This document shows positions 34,578 to 44,408 of a DNA stretch of 45,953 bases, one piece after another. The DNA comes from Pseudonocardia nigra (lineage in GTDB: Bacteria; Actinomycetota; Actinomycetes; Mycobacteriales; Pseudonocardiaceae), in the NCBI RefSeq assembly GCF_019396355.1, contig NZ_JAHKRK010000043.1, forward strand, positions 1 to 45,953. Reading direction: 5' to 3'. Every line of letters starts with the position of its first letter. Position 1 is the first letter of the stretch. A program made the translations under genes and the position numbers. The notes below the pieces were generated by a model. The model was given only the letters and a program-made list of their open reading frames with translations, was not told the origin of the DNA and made no database searches.

Positions 34578-35738
34578 GTGACTGCGACCGCGCCGGACGT
34601 ACCGGGCCGGAACGACGGAGCGGTGCCGCCGCCCCCGCCAGGGTTCACATCCGGGCTGCAGGGCCACGTGGCCTTCCGCACCGAGATCGCCGAGCCGGAC
34701 AAGGACGGCGGCGCGCTGCGGTACCGGGGCGTCGACATCGAGGAGCTCGTCGGCAAGGTCACCTTCGGCAACGTGTGGGCGCTGCTGGTCGACGGCCGGT
34801 TCGGCTCCGGCCTGCCGCCCGCCGAGCCGTTCCCCATCCCCGTGCACACCGGCGACGTCCGGGTGGACGTGCAGGCGGCGCTCGCGATGCTCGCCCCGTA
34901 CTGGGGCTACCGCCCGCTGCTCGACATCAGCGACGAGGAGGCCCGCGACCAGCTGGCGCGCGCCTCGGTGATGGCGCTGTCCTACGTGGCGCAGTCGGCG
35001 CGCGGGATCGGCATGCCCGCGGTTCCCCAGTCGCGCATCGACGAGTGCCGCACGATCACCGAGCGCTTCATGACCCGCTGGCGCGGCGAGCCCGACCCCG
35101 CGCACATCAAGGCGGTCGACGCGTACTGGGTCTCCGCGGCCGAGCACGGCATGAACGCCTCCACGTTCACCGCGCGCGTGATCGCCTCCACCGGCGCGGA
35201 CGTGGCCGCCTCGCTGTCGGGCGCGATCGGCGCGATGTCGGGGCCGCTGCACGGCGGCGCGCCCGCCCGGGTGCTGCCGATGATCGCCGAGGTCGAGAAG
35301 ACCGACGACCCCGAAGGGCTCGTCAAGGGCATCCTCGACCGCAAGGAGAAGCTCATGGGCTTCGGGCACCGGGTGTACCGGGCCGAGGACCCGCGGGCCC
35401 GGGTGCTGCGCCGCACCTGCCAGGAGCTGAAGGCCCCGCGCTACGAGGTGGCCGCCGCGCTCGAGCAGGCCGCGCTGTCGATCCTGCGCGAGCGCCGGCC
35501 GGACCACCCGATCGAGACCAACGTGGAGTTCTGGGCCGCCGTGATCCTCGATTTCGCCGAGGTCCCGCCGCACATGATGCCGGCGATGTTCACCAGCGCC
35601 CGCACGGCCGGCTGGTCGGCGCACGTGATGGAGCAGAAGCGGGAGGGCAAGCTGGTGCGCCCGTCGGCCCAGTACATCGGCCCGGGCCCGCGCAGCCCGC
35701 AGGACGTCGAGGGCTGGAACGAGATCCAGCACGCCTGA
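34578..35738 (+). CDS. Citrate synthase 2 (CitA type)
   Basis: The 386-residue protein is a short citrate synthase lacking the GltA N-terminal domain. His225 (GPLHGGAPARV) and His264 (GFGHRVYRAEDPRA) are kept, but the place of the catalytic aspartate is Glu317 (ETNVEFWAAVILDFA). This substitution is, to my knowledge, shared by mycobacterial CitA. It may therefore act as a citrate synthase with a shifted active-site acid or as a 2-methylcitrate synthase-like enzyme. AGGAGG lies 5 nt before the GTG start. A palindrome of family A follows the stop. Confidence 0.9.
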   Translation: MTATAPDVPGRNDGAVPPPPPGFTSGLQGHVAFRTEIAEPDKDGGALRYRGVDIEELVGKVTFGNVWALLVDGRFGSGLPPAEPFPIPVHTGDVRVDVQAALAMLAPYWGYRPLLDISDEEARDQLARASVMALSYVAQSARGIGMPAVPQSRIDECRTITERFMTRWRGEPDPAHIKAVDAYWVSAAEHGMNASTFTARVIASTGADVAASLSGAIGAMSGPLHGGAPARVLPMIAEVEKTDDPEGLVKGILDRKEKLMGFGHRVYRAEDPRARVLRRTCQELKAPRYEVAAALEQAALSILRERRPDHPIETNVEFWAAVILDFAEVPPHMMPAMFTSARTAGWSAHVMEQKREGKLVRPSAQYIGPGPRSPQDVEGWNEIQHA

Positions 35739-35753
35739 CCCGACCTGCCCGAG

Positions 35754-35806
35754 TTGCAGCAAAGCCACTTTCACGCAACGACGTTGCAGGAAAGTGGCTT
35801 TGCTGC
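35754..35806. repeat. Family A palindrome, copy 2
   Basis: TTGCAGCAAAGCCACTTTC against GAAAGTGGCTTTGCTGC. It starts 16 nt after the citrate synthase stop (35738) and ends 25 nt before the stop of the convergent MFS gene (35831). Probably a bidirectional terminator. Confidence 0.83.
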
Positions 35807-35830
35807 GTTCCGGAGCGGCGGGCGTTCCGG

Positions 35831-37111
35831 TCAGGTCACGGCAGGGACCGGGCGGCGGCGGATCAGCAGCGACAGCCCGCCCGCCGCGACGGCCAGCGCG
35901 CCGCCCACGAACCACGCCGCGTCGTAGGCGCCGAGCTCGTCGCGCACGATGCCGGCGCCCAGCGCCATGACGGCGGCGCCGACCTGGTGCGAGGCGAACA
36001 CCCAGCCGAACACCACCGGGGCGGAGGCGCCGAAGACCTCCCGGCACAGCGCCATGGTCGGTGGGATCGTCGCCACCCAGTCGAGCCCGTAGAACACGAT
36101 GAACGCGAGCATGCTGGCCTGGATGTCCGGCCTGAACAGCGCGGGCAGCGCGAGGAGTGAGAGCCCGCGCAGCACGTAGTAGGCGAGCAGGAGCAGGCGT
36201 GGGTCGACGCGGTCGGTGAGCCAGCCGGACGCGATCGTGCCGGCGACGTCGAAGATCCCGACGAGCGCGAGCAGCCCGGCGGCGACGGTGTGCGGCATGC
36301 CGTGGTCGTGTGCCGCCGGGATGAAGTGCGGCTGGATGAGGCCCATCGTGGTGGCTCCGCAGATCATCATGCCCGCGGCGAGGTACCAGAACGGCCCGGT
36401 GCGCGCGGCGCCGGCGAGCGTGCGCAACGCGAGCCGGGCGGCACCACTGCGCACCGGGTCGGCGTCGTCGGCCGGGGTGCCGCCGTAGGGCGCCACGCCC
36501 AGGTCGCGCGGCCGGTCGCGCAGCAGCCACAGCACGAGCGGCGCGACGGCCAGCGCCGCGACGGAAACCGCGAGGGACGCGGGCCGCCAGCCATAGGCGT
36601 CGGAGACCTGGGCCACCAGCGGCAGGAACACGAGGCCGCCCGCCGCCCCGGCCGCCGTCAGCACCCCGGAGACGAGCCCGCGGCGGGCCACGAACCAGCG
36701 CCCCGTGACCGTGGCGACCAGCGCGAGCGCCATCGAGCCCGTGCCGAGCCCGACGAGCACCCCCCAGCAGAGGATCAGCTGCCAGCTCGCGGTCATGAAC
36801 ACGGTGAGGCCGCTGCCGGCGGCCACCACCAACAGCGCGGCCGCGACGACCCGCCGGATCCCGAACCGCTCCATCAGCGCGGCGGCGAACGGGGCGGTGA
36901 GCCCGTAGAGCGCCATGTTGACGGCCGCCGCCAGCGAGATCGTGGACACCGACCAGCCGAACTCGCGGTGCAGCGGGTCCATCAGCACACCGGGGACGGC
37001 GCGGAAGCCCGCGGCGCCGACGAGGGCCAGGAAGGTCACCGCCGCCACCCACCACGCGGGGTGGACGCGACGTGTGCGCGCATCGAGGTCGATCACGAGA
37101 GGCAGCTTCAC
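35831..37111 (-). CDS. MFS transporter (OFA/monocarboxylate-type)
   Basis: The 426-residue protein has 12 helices with MCT/OFA-like elements: GVLMDPLHREFGWSVSTISLAAAVNMALYGLTAPFAAALMERFGIRR and GRWFVARRGLVSGVLTAAGAAGGLVFLP. It may move a carboxylate. The GTG at 37111 is chosen because the hydrophilic start VIDLDARTRRVHPAWW then leads into the first helix; an upstream in-frame ATG at 37153 is possible. It is divergent from the GlxA-type regulator, a likely controller. Confidence 0.86.
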   Translation of the reverse strand: MKLPLVIDLDARTRRVHPAWWVAAVTFLALVGAAGFRAVPGVLMDPLHREFGWSVSTISLAAAVNMALYGLTAPFAAALMERFGIRRVVAAALLVVAAGSGLTVFMTASWQLILCWGVLVGLGTGSMALALVATVTGRWFVARRGLVSGVLTAAGAAGGLVFLPLVAQVSDAYGWRPASLAVSVAALAVAPLVLWLLRDRPRDLGVAPYGGTPADDADPVRSGAARLALRTLAGAARTGPFWYLAAGMMICGATTMGLIQPHFIPAAHDHGMPHTVAAGLLALVGIFDVAGTIASGWLTDRVDPRLLLLAYYVLRGLSLLALPALFRPDIQASMLAFIVFYGLDWVATIPPTMALCREVFGASAPVVFGWVFASHQVGAAVMALGAGIVRDELGAYDAAWFVGGALAVAAGGLSLLIRRRPVPAVT

Positions 37112-37155
37112 CGGCGGCGCGAGCGGACAACAGTGGCCCGACGGCCAATACATGA

Positions 37156-37161
37156 AAGAAT
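37156..37161 (+). promoter_or_regulatory. Possible -10 (AAGAAT) of the GlxA-type regulator
   Basis: AAGAAT ends 6 nt before the ATG at 37168, with no ribosome-binding site between. Confidence 0.3.
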
Positions 37162-37167
37162 CCGGCC

Positions 37168-38139
37168 ATGGCAGCACTCCACGAGGTCGCCGTCCTCGCC
37201 CTTCCCACGGTGGTGGCGTTCGAGCTCGGGCTCCCGCACAAGCTGATCGGCACCGCGGTCGACGACGACGAGCGGCCGCTCTACCGGGTGCGCGTCGCGA
37301 CACTGGACGGTGGCCCGGTCCGCACCTCGCCCGACTACCGGGTGCTGCCCGACCACGACGCGGCGATCCTGCGCACCGCCGACACCGTGATCATCCCCGG
37401 CATCTACGGCGGGCCCGCACGCGAACGCGGAGTACTGCAGCCCGAGCTGGCCGCCGCGCTGGACGGGCTGTCGGCAAGGATGGTGTCGATCTGCACCGGC
37501 GCGTTCGTGCTCGCCGCCGCGGGCCTGCTCGACGGCAGGCCCGCCACCACCCACTGGATGCACAGCGCGGCGTTCCGGGAGCTGTTCCCCGCCGTCCGCC
37601 TCGACCCGGACGTGCTCTACGTCGACGACGGCGACGTGCTGACCTCGGCGGGCAACGCGGCCGGGATCGACCTCTGCCTGCATGTCGTGCGACGCGACCA
37701 CGGAGCCGCCGTGGCGAACCGGGTGGCCCGCCGCAGCGTGGTGGCCCCGTGGCGGGAGGGTGGGCAGTCGCAGTTCATCGAGCCGCCCCCCGATCCCGCC
37801 GGAGCCGGCACCGCCGCCACGCGGGCCTGGGCCATGGACCGCATCGGCGAGCCGCTCACCCTGGCCGACCTCGCCACCCACGCGTCCATGAGCGTGCGGA
37901 CCTTCACCCGCCGCTTCCGCGACGAGACCGGCGTGAGCCCCGGCCGCTGGCTCGCCACCCAGCGCGTCGCGCTCGCCCGGCGGCTGCTGGAGAGCACCGA
38001 CCTGCCGGTGGAGCGCATCGCCGCCGACGCCGGCTTCGGCATCACCGCGTCGCTGCGCCAGCACCTGCACGCCGCGATCGGGGTGGCCCCGCTCGCCTAC
38101 CGGCGGACCTACCAGGGTGCGACGCGCGACCCCGGGTGA
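37168..38139 (+). CDS. GlxA-family AraC-type regulator with DJ-1/PfpI domain
   Basis: The 323-residue protein has an N-terminal DJ-1/PfpI domain (residues 1-190 or so, with SICTGAFVLAAAGLLDGRPATTHW) and two C-terminal AraC helix-turn-helix units (LTLADLATHASMSVRTFTRRFRDETGVSPGRWL, then PVERIAADAGFGITASLRQHL). The DJ-1 cysteine is kept but such regulators are usually not enzymes. It probably regulates the divergent MFS gene. Its TGA abuts the stop of the convergent membrane-protein gene exactly (TGATCA at 38137-38142), leaving no room for a terminator. Confidence 0.92.
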   Translation: MAALHEVAVLALPTVVAFELGLPHKLIGTAVDDDERPLYRVRVATLDGGPVRTSPDYRVLPDHDAAILRTADTVIIPGIYGGPARERGVLQPELAAALDGLSARMVSICTGAFVLAAAGLLDGRPATTHWMHSAAFRELFPAVRLDPDVLYVDDGDVLTSAGNAAGIDLCLHVVRRDHGAAVANRVARRSVVAPWREGGQSQFIEPPPDPAGAGTAATRAWAMDRIGEPLTLADLATHASMSVRTFTRRFRDETGVSPGRWLATQRVALARRLLESTDLPVERIAADAGFGITASLRQHLHAAIGVAPLAYRRTYQGATRDPG

Positions 38140-39063
38140 TCAGCCCCCGGCGCCGGCCGCCTTGGCCACGTCGATGTCGAAGCGCTCGCGCCGGATCCGC
38201 TGGTCGATGTAGAGCAGGCCGGTGACACCGACCGTGAACGGCACGGTGAACGTGCTCACGACGATCAAGGCGAGCACCGCGGGGATCTGCGCACCGAATG
38301 ACGGCGGCTCCGGCGCAGCTCCCGTGCCGAGGCCCACGAAGGCCGTGAAGCCGAACGCGAGGCCGACGATCACGACGACGGCCAGCGAGATGAGACCCAC
38401 GAGGAACACGATCCCGAAGATCCGCCACCACGCCCCGCTGACGAGATTGCCGGACCGGGACAGCGCCCCCACGACGCCGATGTCCTCGAGGAGGTATGCC
38501 GGAGCCGCCATGCTCCACCGCACTCCGAGGTAGACAGCGACGATCGCCGCCGCCAGCACGAGGACGGCGCCGACCCCCAGGCCCGCTCCCGAACCCCCGA
38601 TGGCCACGGCGACGACCACCGGCACCACCGCGACCATCACGATCGCGCCGATGATCAGCCCGACGAGCAGGGTCAGCCCGATCAGGCCGAGCAGCCGCGG
38701 CGCCACGGCCCGCCAGGCCTCGCCGAGGCCGACCCGGCGCCCGAGCACCGCACGGCTGAGCGCCACGAGCAGCAGCCCGTTCAGGGCGGCGCCGACGAGG
38801 ATCGCGCCGAGTGCGGCGGCGGGGGAGAGAAGGGCTGCCGACACGGCCTCGGAGGGCGCCATCGCGGCGCCCTCCGGTACGGCGTTGACTTGCGCGATCA
38901 ACTGCAACCCGTAGGTGATCGTCATGGCGACCGCGGCCAGGCCGATGACCGTCCCGGGATTCGCCCGGATGTAGCCGACCGCGCCGCGCAGGATGTCGCC
39001 GAGGACGAGCGGTCGCAGCGGCACGACCCCCGGCTGTGGCGGGCTCGCCCCAGGGTGGCACAC
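38140..39063 (-). CDS. Polytopic membrane protein of unknown function
   Basis: About 307 residues with five to six long hydrophobic segments (GTVIGLAAVAMTITYGLQLIAQV, ALGAILVGAALNGLLLVAL, LGLIGLTLLVGLIIGAIVMVAVVPVVVAVAI and more). The short leader PPQPGVVPLRPLVLGDILRGAV before the first helix, and AWRAVAPRLLGLIGL and RWSMAAPAYLLEDIGVVGALSRS, match a common actinobacterial family (glycerophosphodiester phosphodiesterase membrane-domain-like). The start is uncertain: the frame is open to a GTG at 39150, which would add CRTC...CHPG, a Cys pair; the GTG at 39063 gives a family-typical leader. Confidence 0.76.
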   Translation of the reverse strand: MCHPGASPPQPGVVPLRPLVLGDILRGAVGYIRANPGTVIGLAAVAMTITYGLQLIAQVNAVPEGAAMAPSEAVSAALLSPAAALGAILVGAALNGLLLVALSRAVLGRRVGLGEAWRAVAPRLLGLIGLTLLVGLIIGAIVMVAVVPVVVAVAIGGSGAGLGVGAVLVLAAAIVAVYLGVRWSMAAPAYLLEDIGVVGALSRSGNLVSGAWWRIFGIVFLVGLISLAVVVIVGLAFGFTAFVGLGTGAAPEPPSFGAQIPAVLALIVVSTFTVPFTVGVTGLLYIDQRIRRERFDIDVAKAAGAGG

Positions 39064-39568
39064 CGTGACCCGGTGGCTCTTCTCGCGGATCGTGCTCAGG
39101 TCGATCTGGCATGTCCGGCATCGCCGTCCCCCTCGGTGTGGATCTCTCACACGTGTCGGCCGCGCCCGTCAGAGGTGCCCGTCGTGGATCGACCGGCGGT
39201 CCTCCCCACCGCCCGGCCGTCCCGTCCCCCCGGATCCGGACGCCGCCCTCGGATCATGGACGGGAACGAGGTGTTTCGCATCCGCGGGCCGGCGGGTAGC
39301 GGACCGCCCGGCCCGAGGTGGTGGTTTTCGCTGTTGCGACTGCGCGGATGCGCATCTCACTCCGATCATGACCACTACGACCGGTGCGAGGTCGCAGTTC
39401 CGGCAGCTCCGACTGCGCGGATGCGTATCTCGCGGCGATCATGGCCGCGCTGATCGCGGCGATACACCTCCGGCGCGTCGCCCCTGCGCCCCTGTCCATC
39501 GATCGACCGACAGCACGTACCACCGTGCGGTCGTTCCGCCGCCCCGGTCTGCGAGCGAGGCTCATGTC
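39064..39568. other. Long intergenic region with a 33-bp direct repeat
   Basis: No supportable gene on either strand beyond a possible 5' extension of the membrane-protein gene to 39150. Two direct copies of a 33-bp unit lie at 39338-39370 and 39411-39443. Both begin GACTGCGCGGATGCG and end CGATCATG, with six or so differences between, 73 bp apart. They precede the ABC/two-component operon and may be regulator-binding or RNA elements. Confidence 0.55.
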
Positions 39569-40429
39569 GTGACCGAGAACGCGATCCGCATCCGCGGGCT
39601 GCGCAAGCACTACCCCGGCGCCGCCCGGCCCGCCGTCGACGGGGTGGATCTCGACGTCACCCGGGGGGAGGTGGTCGCCCTGCTCGGCCCGAACGGAGCC
39701 GGGAAGACGACGACGGTGGAAGTCCTGGAGGGTCACCGGTACCGCGACGCGGGGGATGTCGCGGTGCTGGGGGCCGATCCGGGGCGGGCGGGCCACGAGT
39801 GGCGCGCCCGGATCGGCATCGTCCTGCAGTCCGGCGCCGACCAGGCCGACCTCACGCCCGCCGAGGTGGTGCACCACTTCGCCGGCTACTACCCGCAGGC
39901 GCGGGACCGGGACGAGGTGCTGCAGCTCGTCGGTCTGTGGGAGAAGCGGGGCACGCTCGCCCGCAACCTCTCGGGCGGGCAGCGGCGCAGGCTCGACGTG
40001 GCGCTGGGCATCATCGGCCACCCGGAGCTGCTGTTCCTCGACGAGCCGACGACCGGGTTCGACCCGCAGGCCCGCCGCGACTTCTGGCAGCTCATCAGGG
40101 CGCTCGCCGCCGACGGCACCACGATCCTGCTCACCACGCACTACCTCGACGAGGCCGACGCGCTCGCCGACCGGCTCGCCGTGATCGCCGACGGCCGGAT
40201 CGTGGCCGAGGGCCCGCCCGCCACGCTGGGTGGTCGCGACGCGCACCGCGCGACCGTGCGCTGGTCCGAGCGCGGCGGGCAGCGCGCGGAGCGGACGGCC
40301 ACGCCCGCGGCGTTCATCGCCGACCTGGCGGCCCGGCACGGCGGCGACGTGCCCGGCCTGACCGTCACCCGCCCCAGCCTCGAGGACGTCTACCTGGACC
40401 TGATCGGCGCCGCCGGAGGTCCCCGATGA
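39569..40429 (+). CDS. ABC transporter ATPase (DrrA-like)
   Basis: The 286-residue protein has Walker A GPNGAGKTTT, Q-loop GIVLQSGADQADLTPAEVV, signature LSGGQRRRLDVALGI, Walker B LLFLDEPTTGFD and H-loop TTHYLDEADAL, with the short C-terminal domain of drug-type ABC-2 ATPases. The GTG at 39569 follows a GAGG about 8 nt upstream. It overlaps the permease gene (ATGA). The permease and two-component genes downstream suggest an export system controlled by its own sensor. Confidence 0.91.
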   Translation: MTENAIRIRGLRKHYPGAARPAVDGVDLDVTRGEVVALLGPNGAGKTTTVEVLEGHRYRDAGDVAVLGADPGRAGHEWRARIGIVLQSGADQADLTPAEVVHHFAGYYPQARDRDEVLQLVGLWEKRGTLARNLSGGQRRRLDVALGIIGHPELLFLDEPTTGFDPQARRDFWQLIRALAADGTTILLTTHYLDEADALADRLAVIADGRIVAEGPPATLGGRDAHRATVRWSERGGQRAERTATPAAFIADLAARHGGDVPGLTVTRPSLEDVYLDLIGAAGGPR

Positions 40430-41265
40430 CCACGACCGTTCCGACCGCCCGGGCTGCCGGGCCCGCCCCGTCCGCCGTCCGGCTGGGGCTCTCCCGCGGC
40501 CGCCTGGAGCTGCTGCGCTTCTTCCGCAACCGGGACGCCGTGGTCTTCACGTTCGCGCTGCCCACCGTGCTGCTGGTGCTGCTCGGCTCGGTGTTCGGCG
40601 ACGTCTACGAGGGCACCGGCGTGTCGGCGAGCCAGGTGCTGGCGGCGGGGATGATCGCGGCCGGGATCATGTCCACGACCTTCGTGAGCCTGGGCGTCGA
40701 CATCGCCACCGACCGCGAGGACGGCACGCTCAAGCGGCTGCGCGGCACGCCGATGCCGCAGGCGGCGTACTTCGTCGGCAAGATCGTTCTCGTCACGGTG
40801 ACCACGGTGGCGCAGACGGTGCTGATGCTCGCCGCCGCCGTCCTGCTGTTCGACCTCGCGCTGCCGGGCACCGCGCAGCGCTGGGCGACGCTGCTGTGGG
40901 TGTTCACGCTCGGGGTGACCGCCTGCTCGCTGCTCGGGATCGCGATCTCCACCGCGGCGCGGAACGCGCGCAGCGCCACCGCGGTCGTCCAGCTGCCCTA
41001 CCTCGCGCTGCAGTTCATCTCCGGCGTGTTCGTGAACCCGATCTCGGCCCTGCCGGCCGGCCTCGTGGCCGTGGCGTCGGTCTTCCCGGTGAAGTGGATG
41101 GCCCAGGGCTTCCGCTCGGTGTTCCTGCCCGACGCGATGGTGGCGTTCGAGGCCGCCGGGGCGTGGGAGCTGGGGCGGGTCGCGCTGGTGCTCGGCGCGT
41201 GGTGTGTCGCAGGCTTGGCGCTGTGTCTCACGCTGCCGGTGCTCGGCTCCGCGAACCGCCGGTGA
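40426..41265 (+). CDS. ABC-2 type transporter permease (DrrB-like)
   Basis: The 279-residue protein has six helices and the ABC-2 pattern (AVVFTFALPTVLLVLLGSVFG, then TFVSLGVDIATDREDGTLKRLRGTPMPQAAYFVGKI and the C-terminal LQFISGVFVNPISALPAGLVAVASVFPVKWMAQGFR). It works with the ATPase directly upstream, probably exporting a drug or envelope lipid. Its stop overlaps the histidine kinase GTG (GTGA). Confidence 0.9.
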   Translation: MTTTVPTARAAGPAPSAVRLGLSRGRLELLRFFRNRDAVVFTFALPTVLLVLLGSVFGDVYEGTGVSASQVLAAGMIAAGIMSTTFVSLGVDIATDREDGTLKRLRGTPMPQAAYFVGKIVLVTVTTVAQTVLMLAAAVLLFDLALPGTAQRWATLLWVFTLGVTACSLLGIAISTAARNARSATAVVQLPYLALQFISGVFVNPISALPAGLVAVASVFPVKWMAQGFRSVFLPDAMVAFEAAGAWELGRVALVLGAWCVAGLALCLTLPVLGSANRR

Positions 41266-42473
41266 CGGATGCGGCGGCGGTGCCCGCGGGGGCGGGCGCG
41301 CGCGGGATCTGGCTGTGGGACGTGCTGTACGCCATCGCCGCTGCTGCGACGTCCGTGCTGGTGGTCCTCGACAACGGCGGGGCGCCCGCCGCGGCGGGCG
41401 CGGTCGCGCTGGTCGCCGTGGGCGCGGTCGGCTGGTTCGCCGTCGGGCGCCGCATGGCACTGGCCGAGCCGGCGCGTCCGGAGGCCGCGCGGCTGACCTA
41501 CTGCGGGCTGATCACTGTGGCGCTCGCCGCCGCGGTGGCACTCGCGCCGGAGGCGAACTGGGCGTTGTTCGTGGTGCTGCCGCAGCTGTTCTGGCTCCTG
41601 CCGCTCCGCTGGGGGATCACGGCCGCCGTCGTGCTCACCCCGGGCCTGCCGGCGCTCGGGGCGGTGGTGCACGGCGGCGGCGCCCGCGAGGTGCTGGCCG
41701 ACCTGGCGCCGCAGATCCTGTTCATGTCCGCGTTCGGGGTGCTCGTCGGCGTCTACATCCACCGCGTCACCGAGGAGAGCGACGAGCGCGGGCGCCTGAT
41801 CACCGCGCTGGAGGCGAGCCGGGCGCGGGAGGCGGAGCTGTCGCACCGCGCGGGCGCTGCGGCCGAGCGCGAACGGCTGGCCGGGGAGATCCACGACACC
41901 CTCGCGCAGGGCTTCACGAGCATCGTCACGCTGCTGCAGGCCGCGCAGGCCGAGTTCGACGCCGACCCGGGCGCGGCGCGCAGGCACGTCGACCTCGCGG
42001 TGCGGGCGGCGAAGGAGAACCTGCAGGAGGCGCGGCACCTGGTGGCCGCGGGCGCACCCACCGACGTCGTGCCCCACCCCCTCGCCGACGCCGTCGGCAG
42101 GCAGGCCGAGCGGTTCGCGGAGGAGACCGGAGTGGACACCGGGCACGGCGTGTCCGGCGAGCCGCGGAGGCTGCCCGCCGAACAGGAGATCGTGCTGCTG
42201 CGGGCGGCACAGGAACTGCTCACCAACGTGGCCCGGCACGCGGGCGCGGGCACGGTGACCGTCCGGCTCGACTTCCGCGACCCGCACGCCGTCGCCCTCA
42301 CCGTCGCCGACGACGGCGCGGGCTTCGCCCCGGATGCGGTGCCCGGTGGACACTTCGGGCTCGCGATGATGCGCTCCAGGCTGGAACGCCTCGGCGGGTC
42401 GCTGGAGCTCGACACCGCGCCGGGGGCGGGCACGACCGCCGTGGTCACGCTGCCGTCGGAAGGTGCCGAATGA
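41262..42473 (+). CDS. Sensor histidine kinase (HisKA_3/NarL-type partner)
   Basis: The 403-residue protein has about five to six N-terminal membrane helices without a large external loop (residues 18-166). A HisKA_3 dimerisation helix with phospho-acceptor His211 (ERERLAGEIHDTLAQGFTSI) follows, then a HATPase_c domain (AAQELLTNVARHA, DDGAGF, GHFGLAMMRSRLERLGGSLEL). Membrane-embedded sensing with no extracellular domain is typical of DesK/LiaS-like kinases that watch the membrane or a transporter. It overlaps both neighbours. Confidence 0.92.
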   Translation: MTDAAAVPAGAGARGIWLWDVLYAIAAAATSVLVVLDNGGAPAAAGAVALVAVGAVGWFAVGRRMALAEPARPEAARLTYCGLITVALAAAVALAPEANWALFVVLPQLFWLLPLRWGITAAVVLTPGLPALGAVVHGGGAREVLADLAPQILFMSAFGVLVGVYIHRVTEESDERGRLITALEASRAREAELSHRAGAAAERERLAGEIHDTLAQGFTSIVTLLQAAQAEFDADPGAARRHVDLAVRAAKENLQEARHLVAAGAPTDVVPHPLADAVGRQAERFAEETGVDTGHGVSGEPRRLPAEQEIVLLRAAQELLTNVARHAGAGTVTVRLDFRDPHAVALTVADDGAGFAPDAVPGGHFGLAMMRSRLERLGGSLELDTAPGAGTTAVVTLPSEGAE

Positions 42474-43090
42474 TCGACGTCCTGCTGGTGGACGACCACC
42501 TGATCGTCCGCGAGGGGCTGCGCGGCATGCTCGCCGCCGAGCCGGACCTGCGCGTCGTGGGCGAGGCGGGAGCGGGACCGGAGGCGGTGGCCCTGGTCGG
42601 GCTGCGCCACCCCGCCGTCGTCCTGATGGACCTGCGGATGCCCGGCGGCGACGGGGTGGCGGCCACCGCCGCGATCGCGGCCCAGCACCCGGGCACGCGG
42701 GTGGTGGTCCTCACCACCTACGACACCGACGCCGACATCCTGCGCGCGGTCGAGGCGGGTGCCGCCGGGTACCTGCTCAAGGACTGCTCGCAGGCGGAGC
42801 TCACCTCCGCGATCCGCGCCGCGGCGCGCGGGGAGACCGTGCTCACCCCGTCGGTCGCCGCGCGGCTCGTCCAACGGATGCGCGGGCCGCAGCAGGAGTC
42901 GCTGTCACCGCGTGAGGTGCAGGTGCTCCGGCTCGTCGCGGTCGGGCGGACCAACGCCGAGATCGGCCGCGAGCTCCACATCGCCGAGGCCACCGTGAAG
43001 ACGCACCTGCTGCGCGCGTTCACCAAGCTCGACGTGGGCGACCGGACGGCGGCGGTGACGGAGGCCCGCAACCGCGGCCTGCTGCCCTGA
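42470..43090 (+). CDS. Response regulator, NarL/LuxR family
   Basis: The 206-residue protein has a receiver domain with phospho-acceptor Asp54 (VVLMDLRMPGG), acidic pair near Asp8-Asp9 and Lys104 (YLLKD), then a LuxR helix-turn-helix (LSPREVQVLRLVAVGRTNAEIGRELHIAEATVKTHLLRAF). It overlaps the kinase gene (ATGA) and ends the operon; a family B palindrome follows 26 nt after the stop. It probably controls its own operon. Confidence 0.93.
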   Translation: MIDVLLVDDHLIVREGLRGMLAAEPDLRVVGEAGAGPEAVALVGLRHPAVVLMDLRMPGGDGVAATAAIAAQHPGTRVVVLTTYDTDADILRAVEAGAAGYLLKDCSQAELTSAIRAAARGETVLTPSVAARLVQRMRGPQQESLSPREVQVLRLVAVGRTNAEIGRELHIAEATVKTHLLRAFTKLDVGDRTAAVTEARNRGLLP

Positions 43091-44353
<1,263 letters not shown>

Positions 44354-44367
44354 GCGTCTCCGCCCAG

Positions 44368-44408
44368 GGGCGGGCGTCGATCCGGCGACACCGGATCGTC
44401 GCCCGCCC
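44368..44408 (+). terminator. serC terminator hairpin
   Basis: GGGCGGGCGTCGATCCGG and CCGGATCGTCGCCCGCCC are 18-bp arms with a single mismatch and a 5-nt loop, starting 15 nt after the serC stop. There is no T-tract. Confidence 0.83.

Noticed and set aside
34354..34581. Small open frame between pdxH and the second citrate synthase
   Set aside because: Low-complexity Pro/Arg/Thr translation with no ribosome-binding site, ending within the citrate synthase start. It looks like upstream control sequence.
39254..40339. Antisense frame with repeated MIAARYASAQS/MIGVRCASAQS words
   Set aside because: The repeated words come from the 33-bp DNA direct repeat read in the antisense frame; the remainder is antisense to the ABC ATPase gene.
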